Source: Megalobrama amblycephala
Taxonomy: Eukaryota; Chordata; Actinopteri; Cypriniformes; Xenocyprididae
Length of the DNA: 64,000 nt
Direction: 5' to 3'
NCBI RefSeq assembly: GCF_018812025.1
Contig: NC_063061.1
Location: 32,738,166 to 32,802,165 of the forward strand
The position numbers and the translations under genes were made by a program. The notes below the pieces were generated by a model, which made no database searches, had not been told where the DNA came from, and was given only the letters and a program-made list of their open reading frames with translations. How positions within the stretch are numbered: the stretch's first letter is position 1; each line of letters starts with the position of its first letter. Shown one piece after another: positions 1-11,612 of the stretch.

Positions 1-300
1 TTCTGTGTCAAATTCTTTTCAGTCTGTGAAATTATGTTTCCATCTTCATTTTTGAAATGATGCCGTTTGTCTTCATTCACTTCCATCGGGTCTAAAAACA
101 ACATATTTTTATATTTTAATTAAAAGACAATCTAGACAAAAAAAATAAAATTCTTTTCAGTTTTGCTAAAATTATTTTAATATGTCAGTTTTCATCTTAA
201 TGTTTCTCATCAGTCATTAAAGAGAATGAAGGAAACACCAACCTATTTGTTCCTCTGTATCTTCATCTTTTATTCTGCAGGGTTCTTCCTTAAACTCCAT
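1..300 (-). CDS. FiNZ-like C2H2 zinc-finger gene A, 5' part only (cut by window edge)
   Basis: Only the start of this gene is present. The coding exon with the ATG is 243-300 (58 nt, start MEFKEEPC), followed by a GT-AG intron (92-242) and the first 91 nt of the finger exon, which encodes the linker DPMEVNEDKRH and acidic residues. The fingers lie outside the window to the left. The start is chosen because the same 58-nt exon, with the same splice phase and ATG context, occurs in all the paralogs here. The exon probably begins at 359, after a CCCACAG acceptor. By family the product would be a nuclear DNA-binding protein; fish genes of this type have been proposed to repress transposons. Finger number and intactness cannot be judged. 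Confidence 0.8.
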
Positions 301-606
301 TTTACAAGTCAGTAGCTAGTTTATTCTGCAGTAATTCCTCCTGCTTGCTTGTTCTTCTCCTGTGGGAATATTCCATGAACAGCTGTGGGAGCGGCTTCAC
401 TGACTGAAAGTGTGAATTGTGGTCGCTGTAGCTCATTTAGCAGATGATCATCACACTCACAATCACTCACAATTATCCAGGTGTAAGTGTTTTGCTAATT
501 TTACTAATCTAGCTAAATTTTTAAACTGATTAATGGGGCAACCACTTTTGATTCACCAAACATTTCGATGTATATTTATGATAAATAATACAATAAATGT
601 ATTTAC

Positions 607-690
607 CGTCTGAAAAACACAGCGGTATAAACAGCTTTTAATCCCCTCACAGGAACTCGTGAATGCGTCAATGCGAGCGAGATTGTTTTA
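607..690 (-). promoter_or_regulatory. probable non-coding first exon and promoter of gene A
   Basis: On the minus strand a segment ending ...TTTTTCAGACG before a GTAAAT donor resembles the non-coding first exons seen upstream of genes F and H. The donor lies at 606. The match is weaker than for F and H and the transcription start is not defined. Confidence 0.4.
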
Positions 691-691
691 T

Positions 692-2030
692 TTCCATAGT
701 ATTGTTTTTGTCCTGCTGTCTTCGCCTTTTCCAACTGTGAAACAACGGCTCGGGACAGTGTTGCCACCTTGTGGACAAACCAATTAGTGCCAAAAAAAAA
801 ATACAATAAAATAAATCAATCAAAGCTTTAGGATTCAAACAAAATTGCAAAAATAGTTCCTAGACAAATGGAGAAAACTTTTTTGGTTTCCAAAATATTA
901 TGTCAAAATAAAGACAAAGGAATAGTTCACCAGACAGGAAGAATTAACACTGCAGTTTGGTCCGAAATAGATTAATGCATACATAAATTGTCTGATTTAG
1001 ATTTCTCCCAATAAAAATAAATTTAATGTCCTCACATTCTGCAACACATGGCAAATTGAATCAGTTGACTAGTTTCGTGAACAACGACAGATTCAACCAG
1101 CTCATCATGTGGTTGAATTGAACACAAATGTAAAACATATTAACATTCTCATACTCAGTAGGCCTAAATAATTATATGACTACTGATAGTTTTTCAAGGA
1201 TACTGTTGTTTTCTTCATTAAACAGGGCAATTGATTAAATAATCCTACCTGATGATCAGTAGAGGCTCACTAAACAAAATAATTCAATAAATACCTATTT
1301 ACAATCAGAACTTAACTCAAAAAACAGCCAAGAAATATCTTGTTGAAACCATTTTTCATTTTTTTTACACTTGTTTGACAATGGTGATGTGGTATATAGA
1401 AATGCGCATAAAGATGGAGAAAGGACAACTAAATGTGTTGTATCATGCAGTAATTAGACTGATTAGACTGATACTATTTTATCTAATAGAACGCATCATT
1501 GTGAATTATACCCTTTTTTGAATCGGACATCATTGCATACAAGACGGGAAATACATTGGTATATCTTATCTATAGTTTATCTATAGTATGGTTGTATGTT
1601 TTCAGGAGACTTTACTCTCCTGCCAGGCTGTTATTGAAAATAAGAACCTGTTTTAATCACTTGCCTGGTTAAATGAATGTTAAATAAATACATGCTATAG
1701 TTTTAGAAATACATGTGTATATTTTTGTAACTAGAACTTTGTCTCTTTGCACACATTTAATTGACAGCACTTTTGAGAAAATACTTGCATATTGTTTTGT
1801 CATTTAAAAAGCCTGAACTACATTCTTTTATAAAAAAAAAAAATGTTTGAACATAAATCTCACAGCATCTTCAATTTAATCAATCCATGATAAACCATAT
1901 CTCATGTATGACACAAAGCAACACAAAATTTAGCTAGATGAGTTATAAGTAAAAACTCAAAAAACTAAATTGTTTCTAAATGACTATTTGAGCAAACATT
2001 TGTACCTGAAAAATCCAGAGTGATTGTAAG
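692..2030. other. intergenic, head-to-head spacer between genes A and B
   Basis: AT-rich with no supportable gene. At about 1605-1690 the sequence (..AAGAACCTGTTTTAATCACTTGCCTGGTTAAAT..) resembles the 3' tail common in fish retroposons. Nothing else is recognised. Confidence 0.5.
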
Positions 2031-2210
2031 TGTGATGGTCATCTGTTAAATGAGCAACAGCGACCACAATTCACACTTTCAGTCAGTGAAGCCACTCCCA
2101 CAGCTATTCATGAGAGTTTAAATGTTGGGGAATATTCCCATCTTCCCACAGGAGAAGCAGCAAGCAAGAGGAATTACTCCAGGAGAAATTACTGACATAC
2201 TATAGTAAAG

Positions 2211-3524
2211 ATGGAGTTTGAGGAAGAACCCTGCAGAATGAGAGATAAAGAGACAAAGGATCTAATAGGTTGGTGTTTCTATTTATTCTCTTTAATGACT
2301 GATGAGGAACATTAAGATGAAAAGTTTGATAATTTGGGGATCGCTGAATTTATTTTAGTTTCTAATTTTTTAGACTCGATGGAAGTGAATGAAGACAAAA
2401 GGCATCAGTTTCAAAAGAGTATAGAAAATGAAGATGGAAACATAGTCATTTCACAGACTAAAAAGAATTTCATACAGAAACAAGCTGGAAAAACTGGAAT
2501 CAAAGGATCTTTCACCTGCTCTGAGTGTGGAAAGAGTTTCACTCAGAAAGGAAACCTTAATGTGCACATGAGAATTCACACTGGAGAAAAACCGTTTACA
2601 TGCACTCAGTGTGGAAAGAGTTTCATATGTAAAGCAAACTTAATTGTGCACATGAGAATTCACACTGGAGAAAAAATGTTCACATGCACTCAGTGTGGAA
2701 AGAGTTTCACTCAGAAAAACACTCTCAAAGAGCATCTGCGCTCTCACTCTGGAGTAAAGTCTTTCAGCTGTGATCAGTGTGATAAAACATTTGTTTTTGA
2801 ATCAAGCTTCAAAAAACACCTTAAAATACATGCTGGTGTGAAGCCTAACTTTTGCTCTTTTTGTGGAAAGAGTTTTTTACGACTCCAGAATTTAAAAGAA
2901 CATGAGAGAATTCATACTGGTGTGAGACCTTATATGTGCTTTGACTGTGGGAAGACCTTCACTACACCCAGTGCCTTAAAACAACACCAGAGAATTCATA
3001 CTGGAGAAAACCCATTCACATGCACTCAGTGTGGAAGGAGTTTCATATGTAAAGCAAACTTAATTGTGCACATGAGAGTTCACACTGGAGAAAAAACGTT
3101 CACATGCACTCAGTGTGGAAAGAGTTTCACTCAGAAAAACACTCTCAAAGAGCATCTGCGCTCTCACTCTGGAGTAAAGTCTTTCAGCTGTGATCAGTGT
3201 GATAAAACATTTGTTTTTGAATCAAGCTTCAAAAAACACCTTAAAATCCATGCTGGTGTCAAGCCTCACTTTTGCTCTTTTTGTGGAAAGAGTTTTTCAC
3301 AACTGCAGAATTTAAAAGTCCACGAGAGAATTCATACTGGTGTGAGACCTTATATGTGCTTTGACTGTGGGAAGACCTTCACTACACCCAGTCACTTAAA
3401 ATCTCACCAGAGAATTCATACTGGAGAGAAGTCGCACCAGTGCTCTTCGTGTGGAAAGAGTTTCACCCATATATCTAATCTACAGACTCATAAGAAAAAG
3501 CATTGCCTGAAGTTGCCTCACTAA
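2211..3524 (+). CDS. FiNZ-like C2H2 zinc-finger protein, gene B, 12 fingers
   Basis: Model: exons 2211-2268 (58 nt) and 2374-3524, giving 402 residues in frame. The ATG exon starts at 2152 after a CCCACAG acceptor and ends ATAG before GTTGGT; the second exon starts after TTTTTAG. The N-terminus (MEFEEEPC...) joins to DSMEVNEDK, an acidic FiNZ-like leader of about 60 residues. Twelve C2H2 fingers follow, nearly all separated by TGEKP-type linkers; a distinctive C-terminal set (CDQCDKTF, CSFCGKSF, CFDCGKTF, CSSCGKSF) is shared with the paralogs. Fingers 2-6 and 7-11 are a 420-nt tandem duplication. Helix contacts (-1,2,3,6) read QGNV, CANV, QNTE, FSSK, RQNE, TSAQ, CANV, QNTE, FSSK, QQNV, TSHS, HSNT. 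The likely role is sequence-specific nuclear DNA binding; the target is unknown. An ATG at 2334 would read through intron sequence and is not the start. Confidence 0.9.
2595..3434 (+). repeat. tandem duplication of a five-finger block inside gene B
   Basis: 2595-3014 (fingers 2-6) and 3015-3434 (fingers 7-11) are direct repeats of exactly 420 nt, five 84-nt finger units. The first three fingers of each block have identical DNA-contact codes; the fourth and fifth differ (RQNE to QQNV, TSAQ to TSHS). Confidence 0.95.
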
Positions 3525-3976
3525 GCAAAAGTTAATGTTCAGATCCATCACTCACGAGTAAGTGAATAATTTGTCATTCAGATTAAGCAAAAGCTTGTTT
3601 CCATAGTGATTCAGTCTAATGGGGTAATTTACTAAAATTAGTAGTGAAGGTTGATCATTTAACAAAGGATGTTTTGGCAGGGTCATAGTATATGAAGGAA
3701 ATGTGTCTGTGTGGATATTCTGTTCCAGTGAAGTCCTGACAAAACTCAGCCTTGAAGTGAAAATATATTGTGTTTTATCAAATGGTGTTTACAGGGGTTG
3801 TTTATTATTATGAGACACATGTGACATTGTCAAATGAACCTATAAGAACCTGTAGAAATTATGTCAGCTGATTATCCATAAGTACTAGTGTTTCTGTATC
3901 CTTGTTAGTTCAAGGCAAGATCCTCTTTCTCATTTCTATGGCCTATGGAAATGTGCAGAACTTTGTCTTCAATAAA
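3525..3976 (+). other. 3' UTR of gene B with AATAAA poly(A) signal
   Basis: The 3' UTR resembles the region downstream of the paralogs (for example TCAGATCCATCACTCAC). An AATAAA signal is at 3971-3976. Confidence 0.7.
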
Positions 3977-4470
3977 GTCTCTTTTAACTTGTTGAAACTT
4001 TTGACTCCTGGTCTTCATTGAGCATTTTGATCTCTTTATGGGGTCCAACTGTAATTCCTCTATATAATGAATAAATTAATCATTTATTTCAGACATAAAT
4101 ATTTTTTCTCTAGATTGTTTTATTTAACATCATTTTTTTAATTGCACTGTTGTAAATGACAAACAGACTTAAGTGACACCTATAACTGGAGCCTTTCTGT
4201 TAGTGAAAGTGATGTGTGGCCAAGTGTGGTGTTCCATACTCAGAATTTGTGCTCTGCCTATCCAAGTCCACACACACAATAGTGAACACACACAACCAGA
4301 GCAGTGGGCATCCATTTTTGCCTTAGCAGGGTTTGGTGCATGGTTACATTTTTTTTTTTTTTTTACGTTTTTTTTAAAAGTTTTTTGCTAAATTAAGGTT
4401 CAGTTGCAATCCTTTTTGTTGCACATGTATCCTTTAAATGAATAATGATAATTTAATATGCTGATTTCAG

Positions 4471-4565
4471 ACCAGATGGAAGACAAAGGGCATATTCTTC
4501 AAAAAACTATTTTCACAGACTGAAAATAATTTTACACAAAAATGAGGTGGAAAGGTGTTAAGGTA
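4471..4565 (+). pseudogene. relic of a zinc-finger gene second exon
   Basis: After a GATTTCAG acceptor-like end, the sequence aligns by eye with the first ~95 nt of the paralogs' finger exon (CCAGATGGAAG..GACAAA..CACAGACTGAAAATAATTTTACAC), including the site of the DPMEVNED codons. It then stops matching before any finger, so it is a decayed fragment of another copy downstream of gene B. Confidence 0.7.
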
Positions 4566-4812
4566 TAGGCTACCTGATGATATTTTATTCTTGCAGCTTT
4601 AATTAAATATTAGACTAGTTAGGTTTTAGGTTCTATACAGAAAAGAACATGGCGGTTTTCACATTGCTCTGCAGAAAAAAAGCAAATCGACTCTTTGACA
4701 GTAGGTGGCACTGGAACAGCAGAAATAAAGCTGTTTCCTTGGTAACCTCTGTACACAAAGTATCTGTGCTTATAACAACCTAGTCTAATAGCTCGAAAGA
4801 TTTTTTACTTCC

Positions 4813-5000
4813 CTTATGAAAATTAACCATGGTTTTACTACAAATAAAAAAAAAACTACAACAACCAAAAAAAACCAAAAAAAACATGGTTATTGTAGTT
4901 AACAATGGTAACCTCCAATTTGTAGTAAAAGTACAAATATTATCAATCTGACAAAAAACAAATTTTTACTATAATAAAACCATGGTTAATTTTCATAAGT
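4813..5000. mobile_element. short fold-back MITE with CTTATGAAAATTAACCATGG ends
   Basis: Left end CTTATGAAAATTAACCATGG.. and right end ..CCATGGTTAATTTTCATAAG are inverted repeats about 28 nt long, around a 130-nt A/T-rich centre. It looks like a non-autonomous element of the fish Angel kind; the family name is a guess. Confidence 0.65.
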
Positions 5001-5211
5001 GTTCACGATAGTTTGCAATGCAAGCTAGTTGCAATGTGTTATTTAGCTAACGTTTTATACATGCAAATAAAACTAGCAAATAATACAAATGTACAAAAAA
5101 AAAATTGTAAATATGTTTTATATAAATATGTTTATGTTTTATACAACTTAGTGTAACATTTAGAAAACTGCGTGCATGTGACGTCACATTGTGGTGGGGC
5201 AATTTGCTTCC

Positions 5212-5395
5212 CTTTCATCTGATGCCTTTATGTCTAATGCCTTTTTATCTAAGTCCATTTCGTCTGATACCTTTTCTGAGGCTGTTGTGTCTGATGCCTA
5301 ATTATATGAGACCTTAAGCCTTTCAGTCTGAGGCACGATGCTGTTTTGTCCAATGTCTGAAGCCTTTAAGTATGAGGCATGATGCCTTTTCCTGG
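5212..5395. repeat. degenerate short tandem repeat, unit about 20 nt
   Basis: Variants of TCTGATGCCTTTTTGTCTAATGC-like units recur about eight times (GATGCCTTTATGTC, AATGCCTTTTTATC, GATACCTTTTCTG, GATGCCTAATTAT, GATGCCTTTTCC). Confidence 0.5.
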
Positions 5396-5599
5396 TTTGA
5401 GGTTGTCCTAAAATGCACACCATACTTATGTTTTACCTACTGAAATATATTTCCATTCCAAATATGCGTTCTGAATAATAAATAAATGTATTTCCTAACT
5501 AGCCTGTCACAGTCCATTGCTCGTCTTCTCGTTAACAGTGTTTTTCTCTTACTGGTCATACCTGTTGAATTTACATTTTTAATTAATTTGACTGCTAAA

Positions 5600-6991
5600 C
5601 TTACGAAAATTAACTATGTTTTCGTTATAGTAAAGATGTAGTAACCATGTTTTTTTTTTTTGCACTGATTGATTACCATCTGTATTACAGTTTTACTACA
5701 AAAACCATAGACTGTAAAAAAATATGGACGTAGTGTCCATGACGTCACCCATAGAGTTCTGAAGAGTGGTTTTGAAGCGAAAATGAGGCCGCTGCCATCT
5801 TAGCAGAGTGTCACTGCACTCACTCCCGGATAACTGAAAATGGGCAAAGAGGCGGGACGTGGTTGGAGCCCCATGATGTGACTGGTTGCTGAAACCACGC
5901 CCGCCTAGCGCGACGTGATCATGTTAGCAGGCAAATGAGCTATCTAAAATATTAATAAAGATAGTTATAGCATTAGAAAGTTATAAAGGTTTACTGTCAA
6001 TCTACGGTGTATTATTACGATATAGATGCTCCAACACCAGTAATTAATTTGTGTAGGGTCTGCAAATAACAACACGAAAAATCAAACGGGGCTTTGTGAA
6101 ATAGAGATCGCAAGATGAGTCCAGTCTGTGGCACTTGGGTAAAATGTCCGTATACTTTTTGTCCAAGAAAGTGTTAAATCCATGAAATATTGATATATTA
6201 TCCATTGTTTGCATCACATTTCTTCGGAATGATCTGCTCTCCATCATCGATCTTCAAGAAATGATGCAATCAGAGCAACGTTTATGATGTAAAACTGTAT
6301 ATGTACCTATATATCTGTATATTTCTCAAATGTTCTCTCAAACAAATGATCATGTGTGCAAAGTATAATTTTTAAAAATAGTGCAGCAGTTTTAGTTATA
6401 ATATCCAAGCAGTACTGTCTGAGTTTTATAGCTGCTATTGTCATTGAAGTAAATCTCAAGAAGATCCAACAACCAGTTGTTCTGTTTATCTTGCGCATGT
6501 GTGCACATGCCTACACAGACGCACATCAGTCTCGACTATTAATGCAGCAAGCCATATTTTATAATTGTATAAAATAATGGAGAAAAAAGCACAAATACGG
6601 CTGAGATGCCAAATTCAGTGGCTGAAGTTACCTGCTGAGGATGACAGCTCACAGACAGTAGCGGCATACCTGTCACTCAAGTGACCACGCCCTTAATTAG
6701 GCAGAACTTTAAGGCTTCATATAATTGAAAGGATGAGTTATAAAAAAAAATTCACCCCCCTCAGAGTTGTCATTTAGGGCAAAATTCGCAGTATAGAACA
6801 AAACCATAATTTGCACCAGGCTGTACATGTTTTTTTCTGCTGTAAAATTAGGTAGGTTATTTTAACATGGGACTCAATGAGATTCTGCTCCCTTTTGGGT
6901 TAAACTATCGATTTGTGGTTACCATGGTTTAACCAACCATTTTTAATTTTTTTTTTTTTTTTGTAGTAAAAACATGGTTCATTTTCGTAAG
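5600..6991. mobile_element. fold-back MITE split by a second repeat
   Basis: The ends CTTACGAAAATTAACTATG (5600) and CATGGTTCATTTTCGTAAG (ending 6991) are inverted repeats related to the MITE at 4813. About 1.2 kb of a different repeat (5708-6898) sits between the arms, which indicates nested insertion. Confidence 0.55.
5708..6898 (+). mobile_element. dispersed repeat beginning CATAGACTGTAAAAAAAT, copy 1
   Basis: This non-coding segment runs from CATAGACTGTAAAAAAATATGG through TGACGTCACCCATAG to CTCAATGAGATTCTGCTC. Related copies occur at 29331-32275 (interrupted) and from about 31548. It resembles a widespread non-autonomous fish repeat; I cannot name its class. Confidence 0.6.
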
Positions 6992-7624
6992 AGCAGTATT
7001 AAAATTGATGAATAAATGCGCGGTAACTTCTAAATGATTGTCCATGAAAAATGACAGAATAATGACTAAAATGTTTAATACAAATAAATAAATATGTTCA
7101 TTTTGCACACTGCAGCATTGCGATCTCTAGTTAGATGAGCACTTACACCATGTGGGGAAATAATCATGAATGTTAAAAGGAGATAAAGGTCTATTGGCTG
7201 CCGTCTTTGGACCATGGACGGACCTTACAGATTCAGTTTCACGTGATTGAAATTAAAACAAATGGCGACTTCTAGGAACGTGAGGAACTGCCAAACTATT
7301 GTAATAACTTTAGAAACAAATGCGAGGATAAAGACAGTACACAAAATCAATTTAAAACTTGACGATTTAATTTCTATTGCATTTTTACAAAATTATTTGT
7401 CAAAATATATAGGTATAGCCATAAAAAGTAAGATCTTAGCAATTAGTACAAGAATTCAACAGCATAAACAAGAATAGTATATAATTATACTATTATACTG
7501 TTTCCCTCCAAAGATAGTTAAATGCCTTTGTAATCAATCACTCACAGGAACAAACATGCAGAACTCCAAAACATAATAATGACATTCAGACTCTCCTCCT
7601 ATAAACAGCGTTCACCTGCTGTAA

Positions 7625-8724
7625 CCCACATGGAAAGAACCTATATGTGGATATATGCGCATATATGAAACCTATATGCAGTGTATATGTACATATATGC
7701 TGCATATATGCACATATATGATAATATATATGCTGCATATATGCGCATATATACTGCATATATGCTATATATATGCTGCATATATGCGCATATATACTGC
7801 ATATATGCTATATATATGCTGCATATATGCGTATATATACTGCATATATGTGTATATATGCCACATATAGGCAAAATTGAGGTGCATATATGTGCATATA
7901 CAGGAAATATAGGTCTCCTGTATTGCTTCTTCATATCCATATATATGCCCTATACATACAAGATATGTCTTCTATATAGCTAATGGCAGGATCTGGTCAT
8001 TTTGTAGCTCATATCTCATTTTTGACTGTCATACATGATGCCTAGCTCATATTTTCTATTATCAAGGCAAAAACTAAGAATTAACGAAAAAAATTATGCA
8101 AGAACTTATGTATGTGCGAATGTAGCAGTTATGTATTTAGACAATTATTTTGTGATTCCACTTGCCATGACCATATTTGGGGTTTCCTGCCGCCATGCTG
8201 ACTTAGGGTGTTGACGCACTTTGCTGCTTCCCAGTCTGCATGAGACATCACAGCGGTAGGTCGCACAAAGTTTTTGCGGTGATTCAATTAAGGCCATGTT
8301 TCATGTAACAGCTGAATTCACATGATATATTTGTATGATTGTAATCCAAAACCCCTCTGTGATGTACATTCAGATGTTTCGTTGATTATTTTTCTTTACT
8401 TAAGTTACTTTTAATATCTCTCTTTCTCAGCGTTGTGCGTTGCTGCCGCATGCTGTTTGTATGCTGCACAAGTCCTCATATATTGCCATTTGTGTTATAC
8501 AGAATAAAGTGAGGACCTGATGGCAAGATTTTTCGCAGTCTGTCTTTGATTACGACACAACGCAGAAAACACACCGCTACACGAACACGTGAAATTGGTC
8601 CCACATGGAAAAAACCTATATAAACATATATGTTTCAATATAGGTTTGATATAGGTTTTTAATATATGTGACATATATAAAATTGGCCGTTTTCCTATAT
8701 TATGTGTACATATATGTACATATA

Positions 8725-8789
<65 letters not shown>

Positions 8790-8942
8790 ACATATATGTG
8801 TACATATATGTGTGCATATATGTACATATATGTACATATAATATAGGAAAACGGCCAATTTTATATATGTCACATATATGTAAAACCTATATCAAAACCT
8901 ATATTGAAACATATATGTTTATATAGGTTTTTTCCATGTGGG
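7625..8942 (+). mobile_element. hairpin-rich transposable element with CCCACATGG ends, copy 1
   Basis: The element is 1318 bp, bounded by CCCACATGGAAAGAACC on the left and GGTTTTTTCCATGTGGG on the right (17-nt inverted ends, one mismatch) and by the dinucleotide AA on each side. The paralogous site at about 33.01 kb lacks the insert and has a single AA (CTGCTGTAAGTCTGG), so this is a real insertion with a 2-bp duplication. Inside are a left domain of CATATATGC-type arrays (7645-7970), a unique core of about 620 nt (7980-8599), and a right fold-back (8600-8942). No credible protein is encoded; the YIYI/CIYA-rich open frames come from AT repeats. Class unknown. Confidence 0.85.
8600..8942. repeat. 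fold-back palindrome at one end of the hairpin element, (TA)n centre
   Basis: The sequence from CCCACATGGAAAAAACC at 8600 is repeated in reverse complement up to 8942, with arms of roughly 110-130 nt around a (TA)n core (about 8728-8781). The inner CCCACATGG copy has no target duplication with the right flank, so the palindrome is part of the larger unit, not a separate insertion. Confidence 0.9.
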
Positions 8943-9271
8943 AAGTCTGGGCTTGTCTTAGCTTGTCTTGTACAGGCATTGGCATATAGTGTAATTTGCA
9001 GTATAACAGGCCTATATCAGTTAGAAAGGATATTTGGGACTTTCAGACACTTATAATTCACACAATGGGCAGAATCTCAGTGATTCCAATGCAAAAAAGT
9101 CTTCAAGTATGTTCTCAATGCATCACTTCTAAAAAGAGAGACTAAAAACAATTTTTTTTTTGTGATATGGATAACGGCTATTGTTGCCATTGACTCACAA
9201 TTCCAACTTTTGCTTAATCTGAATATCAAATTATTTACTTGTAAGTCATGGATCTAAATGTGAAACTTTGC

Positions 9272-10512
9272 TCACTTAAACACATTTGGGCAATGCTTTT
9301 TCTTATGAACCTGTAAATTAGTTAAGTGAGTGAAATTCTTCCCACATTATGAGCACTGGGGCTTCTCTCCATTATGAATTCTCTCATGTCTTTTCAGGTT
9401 TTGTAACTGAGTGATACTCTTTCCACAGTGTGAGCACTTATATGGTTTCTCTCCAGTATGAATTCTCTCATGTCTTTTCAGGTTTCCTAAATGAGTGAAA
9501 CTCTTTCCACAGTGTGAGCACTTGTATGGTTTCTCTCCAGTATGAATTCTCTGGTGTGACTTTAAGTTGCCGAATGTACTACAGGTCTTCCCACAGTCAA
9601 AGCACATATAAGGTCTCACGCCAGTATGAATTCTCTCATGCACTTTTAAAGTATCCAGTAGTGTAAAACTCTTTCCACAAAAAGAACAAAAGTGAGGCTT
9701 CACAGCAGCATGAACTTTCAGGTGTGTTCTTAAGCATGATGGAGAAACAAAATGTTTTATCACACTGATCACAGCTGAATGATCTCACTCCAGTGTGAAT
9801 GCGCAGATGATCTTTGAGGAAGTTTTTGCACCTGAAACTCTTTCCACACTGAGTGCATGTGAACGGTTTTTCTCCAGTGTGAATTCTCATGTGATCCTTT
9901 AGGTGTCCATTGTACATGAAACTGCTCCCACACTGAGAGCATGTATAAGGCCTTTCTCCAGTGTGAATTCTCATGTGTCTATTGAGCTTTGATTTATGTA
10001 CGAAACTCTCTCCACACTGAGTGCATGTGAACCTGTTTTTCTCCAGTGTGAGATTTCATGTGCACTGTAAGGTTTCCTTTCAGTCTGAAATTCTTTCCAC
10101 ACTCAGAGCATGTGAAAGATCCATTGACTCCAGTTTTTCCCTCCAAGTTTTTGTTTGAAATTCTTTTCAGTCTTGTAAAACTACTGCATTTCCATCTTCA
10201 TCTGTGCAATGATGTTTTTGAAATGTATGCTGTTTGTCTTCATTCACTTCCATCTGGTCTAAAATCAACATTAAATTCCCATAATTCAATCAAAGTAGGA
10301 CAAATGAGAAACAAAAAAATAAAGTTCATTCTTAGTTTAGCACAAATCTAGTTTACTACTGAGTCTACTACTATCTAGTTTTAGATGTTTTGTTGTCAGT
10401 TTTCATCTTAATGGTCTGTAGTAATCTTTAAAGAGAATGAAGGAAAACACCAACCTGTTTGTTCTTTTGTCTCTTCATCTCTCATTCTGCAGGGTTCTTC
10501 CTCAAACTCCAT
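9272..10512 (-). pseudogene. FiNZ-like zinc-finger pseudogene C (disrupted duplicate of gene D)
   Basis: The ATG exon (10455-10512, 58 nt) and the finger exon (to 10258) keep the family layout, but compared by eye with gene D the finger exon has single-base insertions near 9753, 10034, 10134 and 10174, and a TAA stop at 9347-9349 inside the last finger (TCTTCA in D, TCATAA here). The reading frame is therefore broken several times and only pieces of fingers stay open. It once had ten fingers, one 84-nt unit more than D. A normal acceptor (CCCACAG, exon from 10575) and the conserved upstream region are retained. A translated protein of normal form is unlikely. Confidence 0.9.
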
Positions 10513-10760
10513 CTTTACAATAGTATGTCAGTAGTTTCTCCTGGAGTAATTCCTCCTGCCTGCTTGCTTCTTCTTCTGTGGGAAGATGGGAATATTCCCC
10601 AGCATTTAAACTCTCATCAACGGCTGTGGAGAGCAGCTTCACTGAATGAAGGTGTGAATTGTGGTCGCTGTTGCTCATTTAGCAGATGATCATCACACTT
10701 ACAATCACTCTCATTTATTCAGGTGCACATGTTTTGTTCAAATAGTCGTTTAGAAAAAAT

Positions 10761-11396
10761 TCCATTTTTTTTTTTTTTGAGAAACCAGGACACAATTTAT
10801 GAAATAAACAAAATCACGTCTTTTAAATTTGACCTGTTAGCCAACACTCCTGCTTTTGAAAAAAAAAAATCCCAAGAAATGACATACCCAAACTTAAACA
10901 GATAAAGTTCATGAAGCCTTTGCACTAAAAGCATGGTATAGTCTAATTTAAAAGTAGAAACTTTGCAGTTTATCATAAAGTCATAATTAATTATTGTCAT
11001 AATGAAAAATAGTTATAAATAGTTTCAAAGTTTTGTATTGTAAAGCTATCAGAAAAGTAAAGCTATCAGAAATTTCTTTTTATAAAATATCTGTATGACA
11101 ATAAAATTGAAGTCAGCCTTGTTGTAATCTAGAAATGCACTGCAGCTAAAGCCACATGCCTGACCATGTTATATTTCAAATCTGAAGATGACAAGTCTAA
11201 AACTCTTTTAGTTTTATTAAATGTTTTTCAAGACCATGTCATGTGCTTTTATTTTGAGAAGATTCTAAAATACTAACTGATGTTTATTGTCATTTTCTAA
11301 GCGTCCATTCAGTGTATTGTCTCTATTGTTTTGTGGTGCTAAGTGCCCCATTCAGTTTCAGACTCCCCTTCACACATTCGCACCTCTCCGGCCTAG
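10761..11396. other. intergenic, no gene seen
   Basis: AT-rich, with a T-run near 10766 and A-run near 10858. The short open frames here lack family support. Confidence 0.5.
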
Positions 11397-11549
11397 CCCA
11401 CATGGAAAAAACCTATATAAACATATATGTTTCAATATAGGTTTTGATATAGGTTTTACATATATGTGACATATATAAAATTGGCCGTTTTCCTATATTA
11501 TATGTACATATATGTACATATATGCACACATATATGTACACATATATGT

Positions 11550-11612
<63 letters not shown>

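Larger units (their letters stand above)
5708..10760. repeat. segmental duplication, copy 1 (partner about 29331-34745)
   Basis: Apart from the hairpin element at 7625-8942, this stretch matches 29331-34745 in the same order: the CATAGACTG repeat, the unique tract 7215-7622 (partner 32620-33015), the tract 8943-9271 (partner 33016-33373), and the zinc-finger locus (C versus D). The copies differ by indels and point changes visible by eye. Confidence 0.8.

Noticed and set aside
603..850. Two short minus-strand frames
   Set aside because: They overlap the probable non-coding exon of gene A and have no family support.
4690..4716. Second CTCF-like site (CAGTAGGTGGCACTGG)
   Set aside because: It differs from the core at the first position and looks like a common fish repeat motif; not tied to a promoter.
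7247..7477. 76-codon frame in the duplicated tract
   Set aside because: The paralogous tract at 32.65-32.88 kb does not keep the frame start, and no domain is visible.
7641..8926. Open frames rich in YIYI and CIYA residues on both strands
   Set aside because: They are translations of CATATATG and TATA arrays in the hairpin element, open on both strands with no domain; the same applies to 11413-12729.
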